Shown one piece after another: positions 7,715 through 16,908 of a stretch of 64,000 bases of DNA (positions within the stretch are counted from its first letter, which is position 1; the number at the start of each line of letters is the position of its first letter). A model generated the notes under the pieces. That model had not been told where the DNA came from, ran no database searches, and worked only from the letters and a program-made list of their open reading frames with translations. The stretch comes from Lachnospiraceae bacterium. GTDB taxonomy: Bacteria; Bacillota; Clostridia; Lachnospirales; Lachnospiraceae. Position numbers and translations under genes: made by a program. Where the stretch lies: the NCBI GenBank assembly GCA_021202335.1, contig JAJQDE010000024.1, forward strand, positions 62,001 to 126,000. The letters are read 5' to 3'.

Positions 7715-9622
7715 ATGGATATTATATACAGCTTTTTTGAACTGGTTATGACAGGCTGTTGGATGCTTTGCAAAAATTATGGCTTGGCAATCATATTATT
7801 TACGTTTATCAGTAAGCTTGTGCTTTTGCCGGTATCCGTGTGGGTGCAAAAAAATTCAATTAAAATGGTCAGGATGCAGCCGGAACTGAATTTTATTACG
7901 GCAAAGTATTTTGGCGATAAGGATACGATTGCCGAAAAGCAGGCGGATGTTTATAAGAGAGATAAGTACCACCCGATGGCATCCATTTTCCCGCTTGTGA
8001 TACAGCTTATTCTGCTTATGTGTGTGATAGAGGTTATCAAAAGAGGGATGAGCAATCCTGCAATCGACATGGACTTTTTCGGGATTGATTTAAGCCTTGT
8101 GCCGAACGAGCAGGGGATAGGGCTGATAGGTTCTCCGATAATAGCGGGATTTTCGGCATGGCTTTTGTGCATGGCGCAAAATTCGCGCAATGTGCTGCAG
8201 TCAGAGCAGTCAAAGCTTAATCAGTATGGGCTTATGATATTTTCGGTAAGCTTATCGTTGTATTTGGGCTGGTTTGTATCCGTAGGAGTTGCGATTTACT
8301 GGACGGCAAGCAATACATTTGCAATCATACAGCTTTATATCATGAATTGGGTGATCAATCCTAAAAAATATGTGGATTATGAGGCGCTTGAGAAGAGCAA
8401 AAGGGAGCTTGAGGCTTTGGGGAACGTAGGCTCTCAAACGCGCAGGCGCTTTCACAATCCGGAGGCAAAAAGAGAGAGGCAGGACTACAAGAAATTCTTT
8501 TCGGTGGTGAACAAGCACCTTGTGTTCTATTCGGAAAGCAGCGGGTTTTATAAATATTATAAAGGGATTATAGAGTACCTTTTGGACAATACCAATCTGG
8601 TGATACATTACATAACAAGCGACCCGGATGACGCTGTTTTTGAGCTTGCAAAAGAGAAGCCCCGGATAAGACCATACTATATTGGAGAGAAAAGGCTTAT
8701 AACGCTCATGATGAAGCTGGAAGCGGATATGATGGTAATGACCATGCCGGATTTGGAGAACTTCCATATAAAGCGAAGCTATATTGATAAGGATATTGAG
8801 TACGTATATGTACCTCACGGAATGGACAGCCACAATCTCGCGATGAGAACAGGCTCGATTGACCATTATGACACGGTGTTCTGTGTTGGAAAGCATCAGA
8901 AGGAGGAAATTGAAAAGACGGAGGCGGTATATGGTCTTCCCAAAAAGAATCTGATTGAGTGGGGCTATTCTCTGCTGGATGAAATGTGTGCGGATTATGA
9001 GAAGTCGGATAAGACAGAGCATGATAAGAAACGTATTTTAATTGCGCCTTCCTGGCAGGAGGATAATATCGTGGATAGCTGCCTGGAGGAGATGCTTGAC
9101 AATTTAAAGGGGCAGGGGTATTATGTAACCGTGCGCCCGCACCCCCAGCATGTGCGCCACAGAGCTGAATTTATGGATGGCTTGAAGAAGCGATATGAAC
9201 AGGATGCGGATATTGAGATACAGACGGACTTTTCTTCCAACAGCACTGTGTTTGAGGCTGACCTTATGATTACTGACTGGTCAGGTATCGCGTATGAATA
9301 TGCGTATACGACGAAAAAGCCGGTACTGTTTATCAATACGCCGATGAAGGTGATGAATCCGGAGTATAAAAAGATTGATACGGTTCCGATTAATATTTTC
9401 CTGAGGGAAAAAATAGGATGCTCGCTCAATCCGGATGAGCTTAACAGGCTTTCGGAATGTGTGGAAATGCTCTTGAACAACCGTGATAAATATTACAGGA
9501 TAATAGAAGGCTTTGTGGACGAATATGTTTATAATCATGGAACAAGTGCGGAGGTAGGGGGAAAGTACATTGTTTCACGGATACAGGAAAAGATAGAGAA
9601 GAAAAAAAGAAAAGAGGACTGA
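7715..9622 (+). CDS. YidC/Oxa1-like membrane domain fused to CDP-glycerol glycerophosphotransferase (TagB/TagF-type)
   Basis: A 635-residue fusion. Residues 1-220 resemble the YidC/Oxa1 insertase core: LAIILFTFISKLVLLPVSV (24-42), then MQPEL and several membrane helices. K34 stands where YidC normally has its groove arginine. Residues 260-625 are a TagB/TagF-type transferase with PHGMD (H368), APSWQEDN, RPHPQ (H476) and ITDWSGIAYEYA (D521), which moves a phospho-alcohol from a CDP donor to a glycan or teichoic-type acceptor. The preceding cytidylyltransferase is the likely donor supplier. ATG 7715 is chosen (GGGGG at 7704-7708). I infer that the YidC-like part anchors the transferase to the membrane; insertase activity is unproven. 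Confidence 0.85.
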   Translation: MDIIYSFFELVMTGCWMLCKNYGLAIILFTFISKLVLLPVSVWVQKNSIKMVRMQPELNFITAKYFGDKDTIAEKQADVYKRDKYHPMASIFPLVIQLILLMCVIEVIKRGMSNPAIDMDFFGIDLSLVPNEQGIGLIGSPIIAGFSAWLLCMAQNSRNVLQSEQSKLNQYGLMIFSVSLSLYLGWFVSVGVAIYWTASNTFAIIQLYIMNWVINPKKYVDYEALEKSKRELEALGNVGSQTRRRFHNPEAKRERQDYKKFFSVVNKHLVFYSESSGFYKYYKGIIEYLLDNTNLVIHYITSDPDDAVFELAKEKPRIRPYYIGEKRLITLMMKLEADMMVMTMPDLENFHIKRSYIDKDIEYVYVPHGMDSHNLAMRTGSIDHYDTVFCVGKHQKEEIEKTEAVYGLPKKNLIEWGYSLLDEMCADYEKSDKTEHDKKRILIAPSWQEDNIVDSCLEEMLDNLKGQGYYVTVRPHPQHVRHRAEFMDGLKKRYEQDADIEIQTDFSSNSTVFEADLMITDWSGIAYEYAYTTKKPVLFINTPMKVMNPEYKKIDTVPINIFLREKIGCSLNPDELNRLSECVEMLLNNRDKYYRIIEGFVDEYVYNHGTSAEVGGKYIVSRIQEKIEKKKRKED

Positions 9623-9624
9623 CG

Positions 9625-9885
9625 ATGAAAAAAAGAATTTTAAGAGTATTTGGAGTTGTGTATCTGTGCCTGTGCGGAATGTTTTTATTCGGCGCAAATT
9701 CGCAGGCGTATATCGATCCTTCGGCGGTGACGTATGCGATTCAGGCAATCGCGGGTATTGTGATAGCAATCGGCGCGGCTGTGGGAATTTATTTCAGAAG
9801 AGCTAAGAAGAAGCTGAATGATAAGCTCGGCATTGACGAGAACAAAAATAAGGAAGTGGAATCGGACGATATTATAATAAAGTGA
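9625..9885 (+). CDS. Small membrane protein with signal peptide (AYIDPS type)
   Basis: An 86-residue protein: signal peptide (basic MKKR, hydrophobic core, likely cleavage after NSQA at about 28), then YIDPSAVTYAIQ, one transmembrane helix (about 38-56), and a basic then acidic cytoplasmic tail. Small proteins with an AYIDPG/S motif right after the signal peptide often accompany envelope glycan genes; their function is unknown. It begins 2 bp after the YidC-TagF fusion, so the three genes form one transcription unit, and it may be an accessory subunit of that transferase. A terminator follows. Confidence 0.75.
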   Translation: MKKRILRVFGVVYLCLCGMFLFGANSQAYIDPSAVTYAIQAIAGIVIAIGAAVGIYFRRAKKKLNDKLGIDENKNKEVESDDIIIK

Positions 9886-9919
9886 GCGGTAAAAAGAATG
9901 TAGAATGTGCCTTCGGCAG

Positions 9920-9942
9920 AATGTGCCAAAGGCACATTTTTT
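9920..9942. terminator. Bidirectional intrinsic terminator
   Basis: Perfect 8-bp inverted repeat AATGTGCC / GGCACATT with a 3-base loop, followed by a T run on the plus strand. It separates the plus-strand module ending at 9885 from the converging minus-strand lepB, whose stop codon lies in the T run. A second AGAATGTGCC copy sits just upstream at 9902-9911. Confidence 0.8.
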
Positions 9943-10426
9943 AATTGCCGGTGTTGTCGACGGGGAGGCGGTTCGGAATCACGCGGCCGATAATGTTTTC
10001 GCGGCTGACGCAGCCTATCTCTTCGTATCTGCTGTCCCGGCTCCGGGCAGAGTTGTCCCCCATCACAAAGAATTGGCTGTCGCCGACTAAAAGCTCATTG
10101 GAGGCAGTGCCGCCAAAATCCGTGTATTGGCACACATACGGACTCTGAACGCCGTCTACAAGCACGTTTCCGTCTGAAATAAGAACAGTCTGCCCTGGAG
10201 CTGCGATGATGCGCTTTACCATAGTGCAGTCCAAAGAGGGACAGTAAAAGACAACGACATCTCCGCATTGAAAGTCCGTACTGCGCTTGTCGATGAGAGT
10301 GAGCTGCATATTTTTGTAGGTTGGATACATGGATTCCCCCTGAATGAGATTCAACTGATACAGATTTTGAGAAACATACATGGTAAGAAAAAGTATAAAT
10401 AGTAAAAAAATCAAATTTTTTTTCAT
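9941..10426 (-). CDS. lepB: Signal peptidase I
   Basis: Membrane serine protease of 161 residues that removes signal peptides from exported proteins. One N-terminal helix (4-21) is followed by the catalytic serine box GESMYPT (30-36), the lysine box VKRIIA, and the C-terminal GDNSARSRDSR box. The length fits a Gram-positive type I enzyme with one membrane anchor. It is the only plus/minus switch in the window and diverges from the membrane protein gene at 10573. Its placement among glycan genes may be chance. Confidence 0.93.
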   Translation of the reverse strand: MKKNLIFLLFILFLTMYVSQNLYQLNLIQGESMYPTYKNMQLTLIDKRSTDFQCGDVVVFYCPSLDCTMVKRIIAAPGQTVLISDGNVLVDGVQSPYVCQYTDFGGTASNELLVGDSQFFVMGDNSARSRDSRYEEIGCVSRENIIGRVIPNRLPVDNTGN

Positions 10427-10572
10427 TGGGAGCCTTTGTTCTTTTTTTTATATTTAATAATTACATAATAGCATAAAATTGGTAAATGTAGTATAATATA
10501 TGCGGACATTATAAGTCAAGCGCCTTTAGGCAGGGCGCGCGGCGTAATTTTACTTTTTTCGAGGCGTTTTGA
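10427..10572. promoter_or_regulatory. Divergent intergenic promoter region
   Basis: AT-rich 146-bp region between divergent genes, so it should hold promoters for both. On the plus strand a perfect TATAAT lies at 10492-10497, with only a poor -35 match 17 bp upstream. No confident minus-strand promoter was resolved. GAGG at 10561-10564 is the ribosome site for the plus-strand gene. Confidence 0.5.
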
Positions 10573-12144
10573 ATGGGCATAAAAGGGTTTGGCATAAAAA
10601 ATCAGGACAATATTTTGACAGCTTTGGTATATCTGCTGTGTATCGTGACGGCTGTTTGGGTAGTTGAAACAAAGGACGATTACGAAACAGATGAGATTTT
10701 TACGTACGGACTTTCCAACCATCAGTATGCAGACACTACTGAGATGCGGGTTGTGGAAGGGCAAAAATACGAGCCTGCCGGGACGGCATGGTATGATTAT
10801 ATGGTTGTGCAGCCCGGGGAAGGCTTTGACTATGCGAATGTATGGAAAAAACAGGCGGAGGATGTGCATCCGGTTTTGTATTACGCGATTGTCCATACGA
10901 TATCGTCATTTTTCCCGGGGCAGTTCAGCAGATGGTTTGCGGGAATTGTGAACCTGATATTTTTTGTCATGACATTATATGTGGTAAGAAAAATAGTATA
11001 TGAGCTTACGAGGGACAATCGGGCGGTTTTGGCGGCAAGCGTTTGCTTTTCGCTGTGCGGCGGAAATGTTGTGGCCTTGGGACTGTTTAGGATGTATATA
11101 ATGGCAATGTTTTTTGTGACGCTTCTGACGTGGCTGCTGATGCGTTTTTATAAAGAAGGGGCGGATAAAAGGCTGTGCCTGCAGCTTGGAATTGCTTCCG
11201 TGCTCGGAGCGCTGACGCACTATTATGTAACAGTATATCTTGTGCTTGCCTGTGTGGTCTGCGGTTTTTTGCTGCCGGCAAAAAAGAAGCGGAGGGCTTT
11301 TGCAAGGCTTGCGGGCTGTATGGCTGCTGCGGCGGCGGGGGCGGTTCTTATTTTCCCTGCGATGTTAAGGCATTTTTTTGTGTCAGACAGGGGAAAGCAG
11401 TCGGTAGAGGGGCTTGTTGAAAACTCAATACAGACCTATGTCGACGACTTGCACGATTATGGGGAATTTATTAATGATTACATATTCGGCGGCATTCTTT
11501 GGCTGATATTGCTTGCGCTTGCGGCGCTGCTTATGATGAAAAGAATACGCCTTCCGGAACAAAGGCTTCCCGTGGAGGAGGGGCTGATACTTATAGTGCC
11601 TTCAATTCTTTATTTTTTGCTGATTGCAAGGATTGCGGTGTATAATACGGACAGATACATACAACCTATATATGGAGTTGTGGCGGCTGCGGGGATATGC
11701 GGGTTATATTTGATTATACATTCCCTGACGCAAGGGAGAATGGCAAACCTGCTTATGCTTGCGGCAGTTGTGGGAATGGTTGTCAGCAGTTGGTTTAACG
11801 CAAAGCTGATAAGCTTGGGAGATGATGCAGCAGACGGTGAAGAACCCATAGATTACGCGGAATATGACGCGTTGTATGTGTATCATGATGAGGAGCTGTG
11901 GAGAATACAGGCGAGCTTTTGGAAGCTTAAGGACTGCAAGAGCATTACCTTTATTTCCGACGACGGTTTTGACCTGCTGTATGAGAGCGGCATTTTGGAG
12001 AATGAGGAGCTGCTGGTGATCATACAGGACAGAATAGACGATCAGGATTTTTACCTTGCGAGCGTGACAGGATTGGGACCAAAGCTGGAAACCTATGAGG
12101 AAGCAGACCACGATGGGTATGCAACTGTCTATTATTTGAATTAA
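10573..12144 (+). CDS. GT-C-like membrane glycosyltransferase (ArnT/PMT-like)
   Basis: A 523-residue polytopic membrane protein with about 10-11 helices. The large first external loop carries TDEIFTYGLSN, the acidic pair typical of GT-C enzymes that use polyprenyl-phosphate sugars. EDVHPVLYYAIVHTISSFFP follows as the second loop motif, resembling ArnT-like family 39 proteins. The acceptor is probably a cell-envelope glycan or protein on the outer face. It starts a long same-strand run of similar proteins. Sugar specificity is unknown. Confidence 0.75.
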   Translation: MGIKGFGIKNQDNILTALVYLLCIVTAVWVVETKDDYETDEIFTYGLSNHQYADTTEMRVVEGQKYEPAGTAWYDYMVVQPGEGFDYANVWKKQAEDVHPVLYYAIVHTISSFFPGQFSRWFAGIVNLIFFVMTLYVVRKIVYELTRDNRAVLAASVCFSLCGGNVVALGLFRMYIMAMFFVTLLTWLLMRFYKEGADKRLCLQLGIASVLGALTHYYVTVYLVLACVVCGFLLPAKKKRRAFARLAGCMAAAAAGAVLIFPAMLRHFFVSDRGKQSVEGLVENSIQTYVDDLHDYGEFINDYIFGGILWLILLALAALLMMKRIRLPEQRLPVEEGLILIVPSILYFLLIARIAVYNTDRYIQPIYGVVAAAGICGLYLIIHSLTQGRMANLLMLAAVVGMVVSSWFNAKLISLGDDAADGEEPIDYAEYDALYVYHDEELWRIQASFWKLKDCKSITFISDDGFDLLYESGILENEELLVIIQDRIDDQDFYLASVTGLGPKLETYEEADHDGYATVYYLN

Positions 12145-12157
12145 AGCGAGGGCTTCT

Positions 12158-14008
12158 ATGAAAAAGTGCTTAAATGAGCTTATTGCAAATGCGGCACCAA
12201 CTGCTGTTGCATTTGTTGCCGCAATGATTACAACGGTGGCGCTGTTTGCGGATGTGGCGTCCACGGGGAATATTTCGATGGCGTTAAACGGCGACGGAAT
12301 ACCGCAGCTTGCTGCCCTTGCGGCGTTTTTTGGCGTGTACCGCAGCAGGACTGTCAAAGAAAAGCTTTTGGCTGAAACGGGCAGGAGGGAAAAGCTTTGC
12401 GGCGCGATTACCGCGTTTTGCTTCACCGGCTTTATGATTATCGGAAAGGCGCAGATTGCTGAGCCGGACTTGAAATACGGGTTGTTTGCCGTGCTGCTGT
12501 TTTTGGGATATATGCCGTTTTTTTATGTGGCAGTATTGTTTTTGATGTATCAGATTGAGGCTTTTTCAAAAAAGCATACCGGATGCAGGGCGGGCGCTCT
12601 GACGCAGTGGCTTTTTGAAAAGCATGTGACGGCAGGTGCGATGCTTGCGGTCATTATCTGCCGCCTGCCGTATTTGGCAGCGTTTTATCCGTGCTCCATG
12701 TCGTGGGACGGAGGCGCGCAGATAGCCTGTTTTTGGGGAACAGAGGCATTTACCGACCACCACCCTCCGCTGATAAGCTTTCTGTACGGGGCGATAGCCC
12801 GGTATTCACAGGAATGGGGAGTTCCAAACATTGGAATGTTTATGATTCCCGTTATCCAAACCCTGCTTTCGGCATTTGCCGTGGCAATGGTGTGCGGCTT
12901 TTATAAGCATTTCGGATTGCCCTACTGGATAAGATGGGCGAGCCTTGTCTACTATGCGGCGTTTACCGTGTGGTGTATCTTTGACTGTACGGTAATAAAG
13001 GACACGCTGTATTATCCGCTTACGCTTTTGTTTGCGCTGCAGCTGCTGTACTGCGTGATGGACGGAGATTATTTTTGGGGCAGGAAAAGCAATCCTGCGA
13101 TGCTGCTGATATCCGGAATATTGATGATGCAGACGAGAAATAATGGCGTGTTTGTACTGCTGTTTTCCATTCCGTTTGCGTTATGCTTTGTGAAGGGAAA
13201 AAGAATCCGTCTGTTTGCGATAGCGGCGGCTATGCTGCTTGCCAATGCGGCGCTGAACAACGGTCTGTATCCCGCGCTTGGCGTAACGCTTCTTGAAGCA
13301 AAGGAGGACACCTACTGCATTATGTTTCAGCAGACCGCGAAGTATGGTCAGGATTACCCTGAGGATGTGACCGAAGAGGAAAGAGAGCTGTTAGATACCG
13401 TTTTTGATTATGATGAGATGGTGGAGGTTTACAATCCGCAGCTTGCAGATTGGGTGAAGAATTGCCTTCGGCTGTCAGAGGCAAGCTCCGCAGACCATAC
13501 AAACAGCGAGTTTGCCGCACTTAAGAGCGAGTATTTCAAGGTATGGCTTGCACAGCTTATGCGCCACCCTATGTCTTATGTGAAAACCTTCCTTGAATGT
13601 TCATACGGTTATTATTACCCGGAGGCAAGGCCTTATAAGGAGGGAACCGGCTTTTATGAGGCGGAGCGGAACATGCTGACAAGCAGTATGCATGCGTACA
13701 GGCAGATAAAGCAGCTTGCGCCCGCAAGGTTTGTGCTGCAGCAGCTTAGCAAGATAGAGTATCTGCCGGGGGTCGGGCTCTTGTACCGGTGCGGTTTTTA
13801 TACATGGTGCGTGCTGTTTGCGGCGATGTATCTGATTGCAAAAAGGCGTTACTGCCTTTTGACGGCGGCCGTGCCGCCTGCGGTCAATATTTTGGTGTGC
13901 CTGATTTCGCCCGTTAATACTTGTATTCGCTATGCGATGCCGACAATGTGCATGGTTCCCGTGCTGCTTGGACTTTTGTGGTATCGGGAGGCTTGGAGAA
14001 AGGAATGA
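12158..14008 (+). CDS. Polytopic membrane protein (DUF6020-like)
   Basis: A 616-residue protein with about 12 hydrophobic helices and an external loop reading YPCSMSWDGGAQI then DHHPPLISFLYG. This matches what I recall of DUF6020 membrane proteins, which look like GT-C transferases: an acidic loop, then an HHP motif. It probably transfers a sugar outside the membrane, but no member function is established to my knowledge. The C-terminal third carries an extracytoplasmic segment before the last helices. It lies 13 bp after the preceding gene and overlaps the next by ATGA. Confidence 0.65.
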   Translation: MKKCLNELIANAAPTAVAFVAAMITTVALFADVASTGNISMALNGDGIPQLAALAAFFGVYRSRTVKEKLLAETGRREKLCGAITAFCFTGFMIIGKAQIAEPDLKYGLFAVLLFLGYMPFFYVAVLFLMYQIEAFSKKHTGCRAGALTQWLFEKHVTAGAMLAVIICRLPYLAAFYPCSMSWDGGAQIACFWGTEAFTDHHPPLISFLYGAIARYSQEWGVPNIGMFMIPVIQTLLSAFAVAMVCGFYKHFGLPYWIRWASLVYYAAFTVWCIFDCTVIKDTLYYPLTLLFALQLLYCVMDGDYFWGRKSNPAMLLISGILMMQTRNNGVFVLLFSIPFALCFVKGKRIRLFAIAAAMLLANAALNNGLYPALGVTLLEAKEDTYCIMFQQTAKYGQDYPEDVTEEERELLDTVFDYDEMVEVYNPQLADWVKNCLRLSEASSADHTNSEFAALKSEYFKVWLAQLMRHPMSYVKTFLECSYGYYYPEARPYKEGTGFYEAERNMLTSSMHAYRQIKQLAPARFVLQQLSKIEYLPGVGLLYRCGFYTWCVLFAAMYLIAKRRYCLLTAAVPPAVNILVCLISPVNTCIRYAMPTMCMVPVLLGLLWYREAWRKE

Positions 14009-15753
14009 CAAAAAAACAAGGTGCAGGGATAAATTTCAGAGCTTTTAACAGTGATGTAGCTGTCGGCGTCGCGGCAATGCTTTTGGGAGCCGTATGCTTT
14101 ATTGCGGTCTATGGAGTCTGCGTGCTTGATCCGACATACGACGACTGGCTTTTGGGGCGCGGCGACCTGACGCAGCATTATTTGGGCTGGCGCTTTTTCT
14201 GCGAGAGCGAATGGACTTTTCCGATAGGGCTGACAAACCGGCTGGCTTATCCCGACGACAGCTCGGTCATCTTTACGGATTCCATTCCGCTGTTTGCGGT
14301 GTTTTTTAAGCTTTTATCGCCCATTCTGCCTGATACCTTCCAGTATTTTGGATGGTGGGGGCTTGTGTGCTTTATGCTGCAGGGGCTGTTTGCCGCAAAA
14401 ATATTAACTGCGCTGGACGTAAAAGGAAGCCGCGCGCTTGCGGGCAGTATTTTGTTTATACTTTCGCCCGTTGTTATTGAGAAGATGTTCCGGCACACGG
14501 CGTTAGGGGGGCATTGGATTATCCTTGCGGCAATTTATCTTTTTGTGCGGCACAGGGAGCTTTACGGGAATGTCAGAAAGACATCGCTGTATTTTGGGCT
14601 TATCGGGGCGTATGTCGGCTCGGTGCATCTGTATCTGCTTCCGATGTGCGGCGCGTTTGTGTGCGGCTTTGTGCTGAGCAGCCTGCTCTGCAGCCTGTTC
14701 TGCAGTATGCTCTGTGCCCGGCGGGGCGAAAAGCCGGGCAGGGCGCCGGTCTTTGGAATAAGGGGAAAGCTTTGCATGCTGAAATATGTGCTTCCCGGGA
14801 TATCGTATGCGGTGTGCCTGCTTGCGTGTACCTGGCTGCTCGGCGGTTTTTCGACGAGGGCGGAAGCAGGGAGCAGCGATTTGGGGCAGTTCAGCTTTAA
14901 CCTGAACGGATTTTTCAATGCCAAAGGTTACTCCCGCTTTCTTTCACCGCTTAATACCTATTATGACGGGCAGTATGAGGGGTTTGCTTATTTGGGGCTT
15001 GGTGTGCTTTGCCTTTTTGTGCCGTCGCTGGTTTATATGATAAGGAGTCTTTACGGGAAACATGCCGGAAAGTGCAAAAAATCGGACGGGACGGGCGTGA
15101 TTTACGGGGTGGTATATGCGCTTATGTGCGCAGGTCTGATTGTCCTTGCCGCGTCGCCGGAGGTGACGTTTGGCGACCGGCTGCTTTTTGTGCTGACGGA
15201 CAGCAGCACGCTCACGCATTATTGGAGCATCTTCCGCTCTACCGGGAGAATGGTCTGGCCTGTGTGCTATTTAATTTATATTGGCGTGATTGTGTGCAGC
15301 GACAGGCTTTTTAGGGGAAGGCGCGCGGCGACGGCTCTGCTTGTGCTGTGCGCGGCTGTCCAAATCTTCGACATAAGCGGCAAGCTTAAATCGCAGAGGA
15401 ATACCTTTGCGGAGAAAAAGACCTACGAGTCGCCGCTGCAGAGCGAGGTTTGGCAGCAGGCAGCGGAAAACGATGCCTTGGAGCATGTCGTGTGGGTATC
15501 GCACAATATTGACAACAACGGGATTTTGCATATTGCCAAATTTGCCCTTGACAATGGGCTTACGATGAATAATTATTACTTTGCAAGGGGCATAAATGTG
15601 AATGAGAATACGAAAAAGAGCCTTGAGCACCCGTCAGAGGATTGTCTGTACATTTTCAGAAGCGACGAAACGGAGGGTATTGACGGGTACGGCCTGAATC
15701 TGTATGAGGCGGACGGATATATTTTGGGAACAGTTGAGGCGCTTGGGAATTAG
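14005..15753 (+). CDS. Polytopic membrane protein (DUF6311-like)
   Basis: A 582-residue protein with about 11-12 helices. After helix one come DLTQHYLGWRFF, a WTFPIGL segment and SSVIFTDSIPLFAVFFK, the pattern I associate with DUF6311/YfhO-like membrane proteins of the GT-C superfamily. A role in transferring lipid-carried sugars is inferred. The start is ATG 14005, overlapping the previous stop as ATGA with GGAGAAAGG upstream; the 28 codons upstream in the same frame belong to the previous gene. Its stop codon lies at the edge of a 24-base element also found at 59267. Confidence 0.65.
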   Translation: MTKKQGAGINFRAFNSDVAVGVAAMLLGAVCFIAVYGVCVLDPTYDDWLLGRGDLTQHYLGWRFFCESEWTFPIGLTNRLAYPDDSSVIFTDSIPLFAVFFKLLSPILPDTFQYFGWWGLVCFMLQGLFAAKILTALDVKGSRALAGSILFILSPVVIEKMFRHTALGGHWIILAAIYLFVRHRELYGNVRKTSLYFGLIGAYVGSVHLYLLPMCGAFVCGFVLSSLLCSLFCSMLCARRGEKPGRAPVFGIRGKLCMLKYVLPGISYAVCLLACTWLLGGFSTRAEAGSSDLGQFSFNLNGFFNAKGYSRFLSPLNTYYDGQYEGFAYLGLGVLCLFVPSLVYMIRSLYGKHAGKCKKSDGTGVIYGVVYALMCAGLIVLAASPEVTFGDRLLFVLTDSSTLTHYWSIFRSTGRMVWPVCYLIYIGVIVCSDRLFRGRRAATALLVLCAAVQIFDISGKLKSQRNTFAEKKTYESPLQSEVWQQAAENDALEHVVWVSHNIDNNGILHIAKFALDNGLTMNNYYFARGINVNENTKKSLEHPSEDCLYIFRSDETEGIDGYGLNLYEADGYILGTVEALGN

Positions 15754-15775
15754 CCACTCCCGGCGGTCGTGACAT
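15752..15775 (+). repeat. 24-base element, copy 1
   Basis: The 24 bases beginning agccactccc match 59267-59290 at 23 of 24 positions. Both copies lie just before the ribosome site of a downstream gene (here GGAGG 15776-15780 before ATG 15787). The reason for the match is unknown. Confidence 0.75.
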
Positions 15776-15786
15776 GGAGGGGACAA

Positions 15787-16908
15787 ATGAAGCTTGTGAT
15801 AGACTGCTTTAAGCTGGTAAAGGGTGCGGGGAAGAGCATCGGCATCTATAATCTTGCGCTCCGCGTGGTGCGGGAGCTTGCGGGAGAAAACGGCGCGCGG
15901 GGCGGCGCCGGCAAAAATGAGATTATTGTGCTTGGGAACGCCAAAAACAGAAAGGATTTTGACGTCGAGGGCGTAACGTTTATGGAAATCGGCAAAAATC
16001 CTTTAAATAAGCTTACCTGTATAAGATGGGAGCTGTTTGACGTGTCCGTGCTGGCAAAAAAGCTTGGAGCGGACAAGGCGCTTTTTCCGCGAGGCTATAT
16101 GTCGCTTCTGCATCTTACCCGGGAGTACGTGATTATCCACGATATGATTCCGTTTTTTTACCACGAGCATTACAGGGGATATTTTAACCGGCTTGAAAAC
16201 TTTTATATTATGTGGCGCTTAAAGGCTTCCGCAAGGCATGCGGACAGGGTGATTACCATATCGGAGGCGTCAAAGCGGGATATCATGAAGTATTCCCATA
16301 CGGATGAGGGGCGGATTGAGGTAATCCGGAACGGATATAATCCGATTGACAGGGATGCGTTTATTGCGGACGATGCTTCGGGCACGGCAGGGACGGATTA
16401 TATCGCGGCGATGACATCGCCTTTGCCGCACAAAAATGCGGAGGGCATCATTAAGGCGTATGCGGCTTACCGCAGGCTTGCAAAAAATCCTCTTCCGATG
16501 ACAGTCGTGGGCATTGACAAAGAACACGTGAAGGATTGCGAAACGCAGGGCGTCACATTTATCAGATATATAGAAAATGAAAACGAATTATACAGGCTGC
16601 TGCATAATGCAAAGGCGTTTTTGTTCCTTTCGCTTGTCGAAGGCTTCGGCTTTCCTCCGATAGAGGCAATGCAGACGGAAACTCCGGTCATATGCTCTGA
16701 TTTAAGCTCGCTTCCCGAGGTGGCGGGAGATGCGGCAATCCGGGTAAATCCGAATGACGCGGAGGCTGTGGCCAAGGCGCTTCTTAAGGTGACGACGGAC
16801 AGCGCGCTTGCAAGTGAGCTTGTAAAGAAGGGGCTTAAGAACGCGGAGCGCTTTAACAGGAAAAATATGGGTGACAGATACAGAGAGGTGCTGTTTGATG
16901 AGGTTTGA
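15787..16908 (+). CDS. GT4 family glycosyltransferase
   Basis: A 373-residue GT-B enzyme. The start region GAGKSIGIYNLALRVV (14-29) and the donor-site EX7E pair E285/E293 in LVEGFGFPPIEAMQTETPV place it in GT4, near mannosyl- and rhamnosyltransferase-like members. RVITISEASKRDI (154-166) is the usual inter-domain segment. ATG 15787 is preferred over GTG 15769 because GGAGG (15776-15780) lies 6 bases upstream. It overlaps the next gene by 11 bases, so the two are translationally coupled. Confidence 0.9.
   Translation: MKLVIDCFKLVKGAGKSIGIYNLALRVVRELAGENGARGGAGKNEIIVLGNAKNRKDFDVEGVTFMEIGKNPLNKLTCIRWELFDVSVLAKKLGADKALFPRGYMSLLHLTREYVIIHDMIPFFYHEHYRGYFNRLENFYIMWRLKASARHADRVITISEASKRDIMKYSHTDEGRIEVIRNGYNPIDRDAFIADDASGTAGTDYIAAMTSPLPHKNAEGIIKAYAAYRRLAKNPLPMTVVGIDKEHVKDCETQGVTFIRYIENENELYRLLHNAKAFLFLSLVEGFGFPPIEAMQTETPVICSDLSSLPEVAGDAAIRVNPNDAEAVAKALLKVTTDSALASELVKKGLKNAERFNRKNMGDRYREVLFDEV

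Noticed and set aside
8252-9022. 256-codon minus-strand frame
   Set aside because: It lies wholly inside the YidC-TagF fusion gene, has no ribosome site and gives no protein-like motif.
9904-9927. Repeated AGAATGTGCC as a mobile-element end
   Set aside because: The simpler explanation is a terminator with a short duplicated arm; no transposase or matching distant copy is seen.
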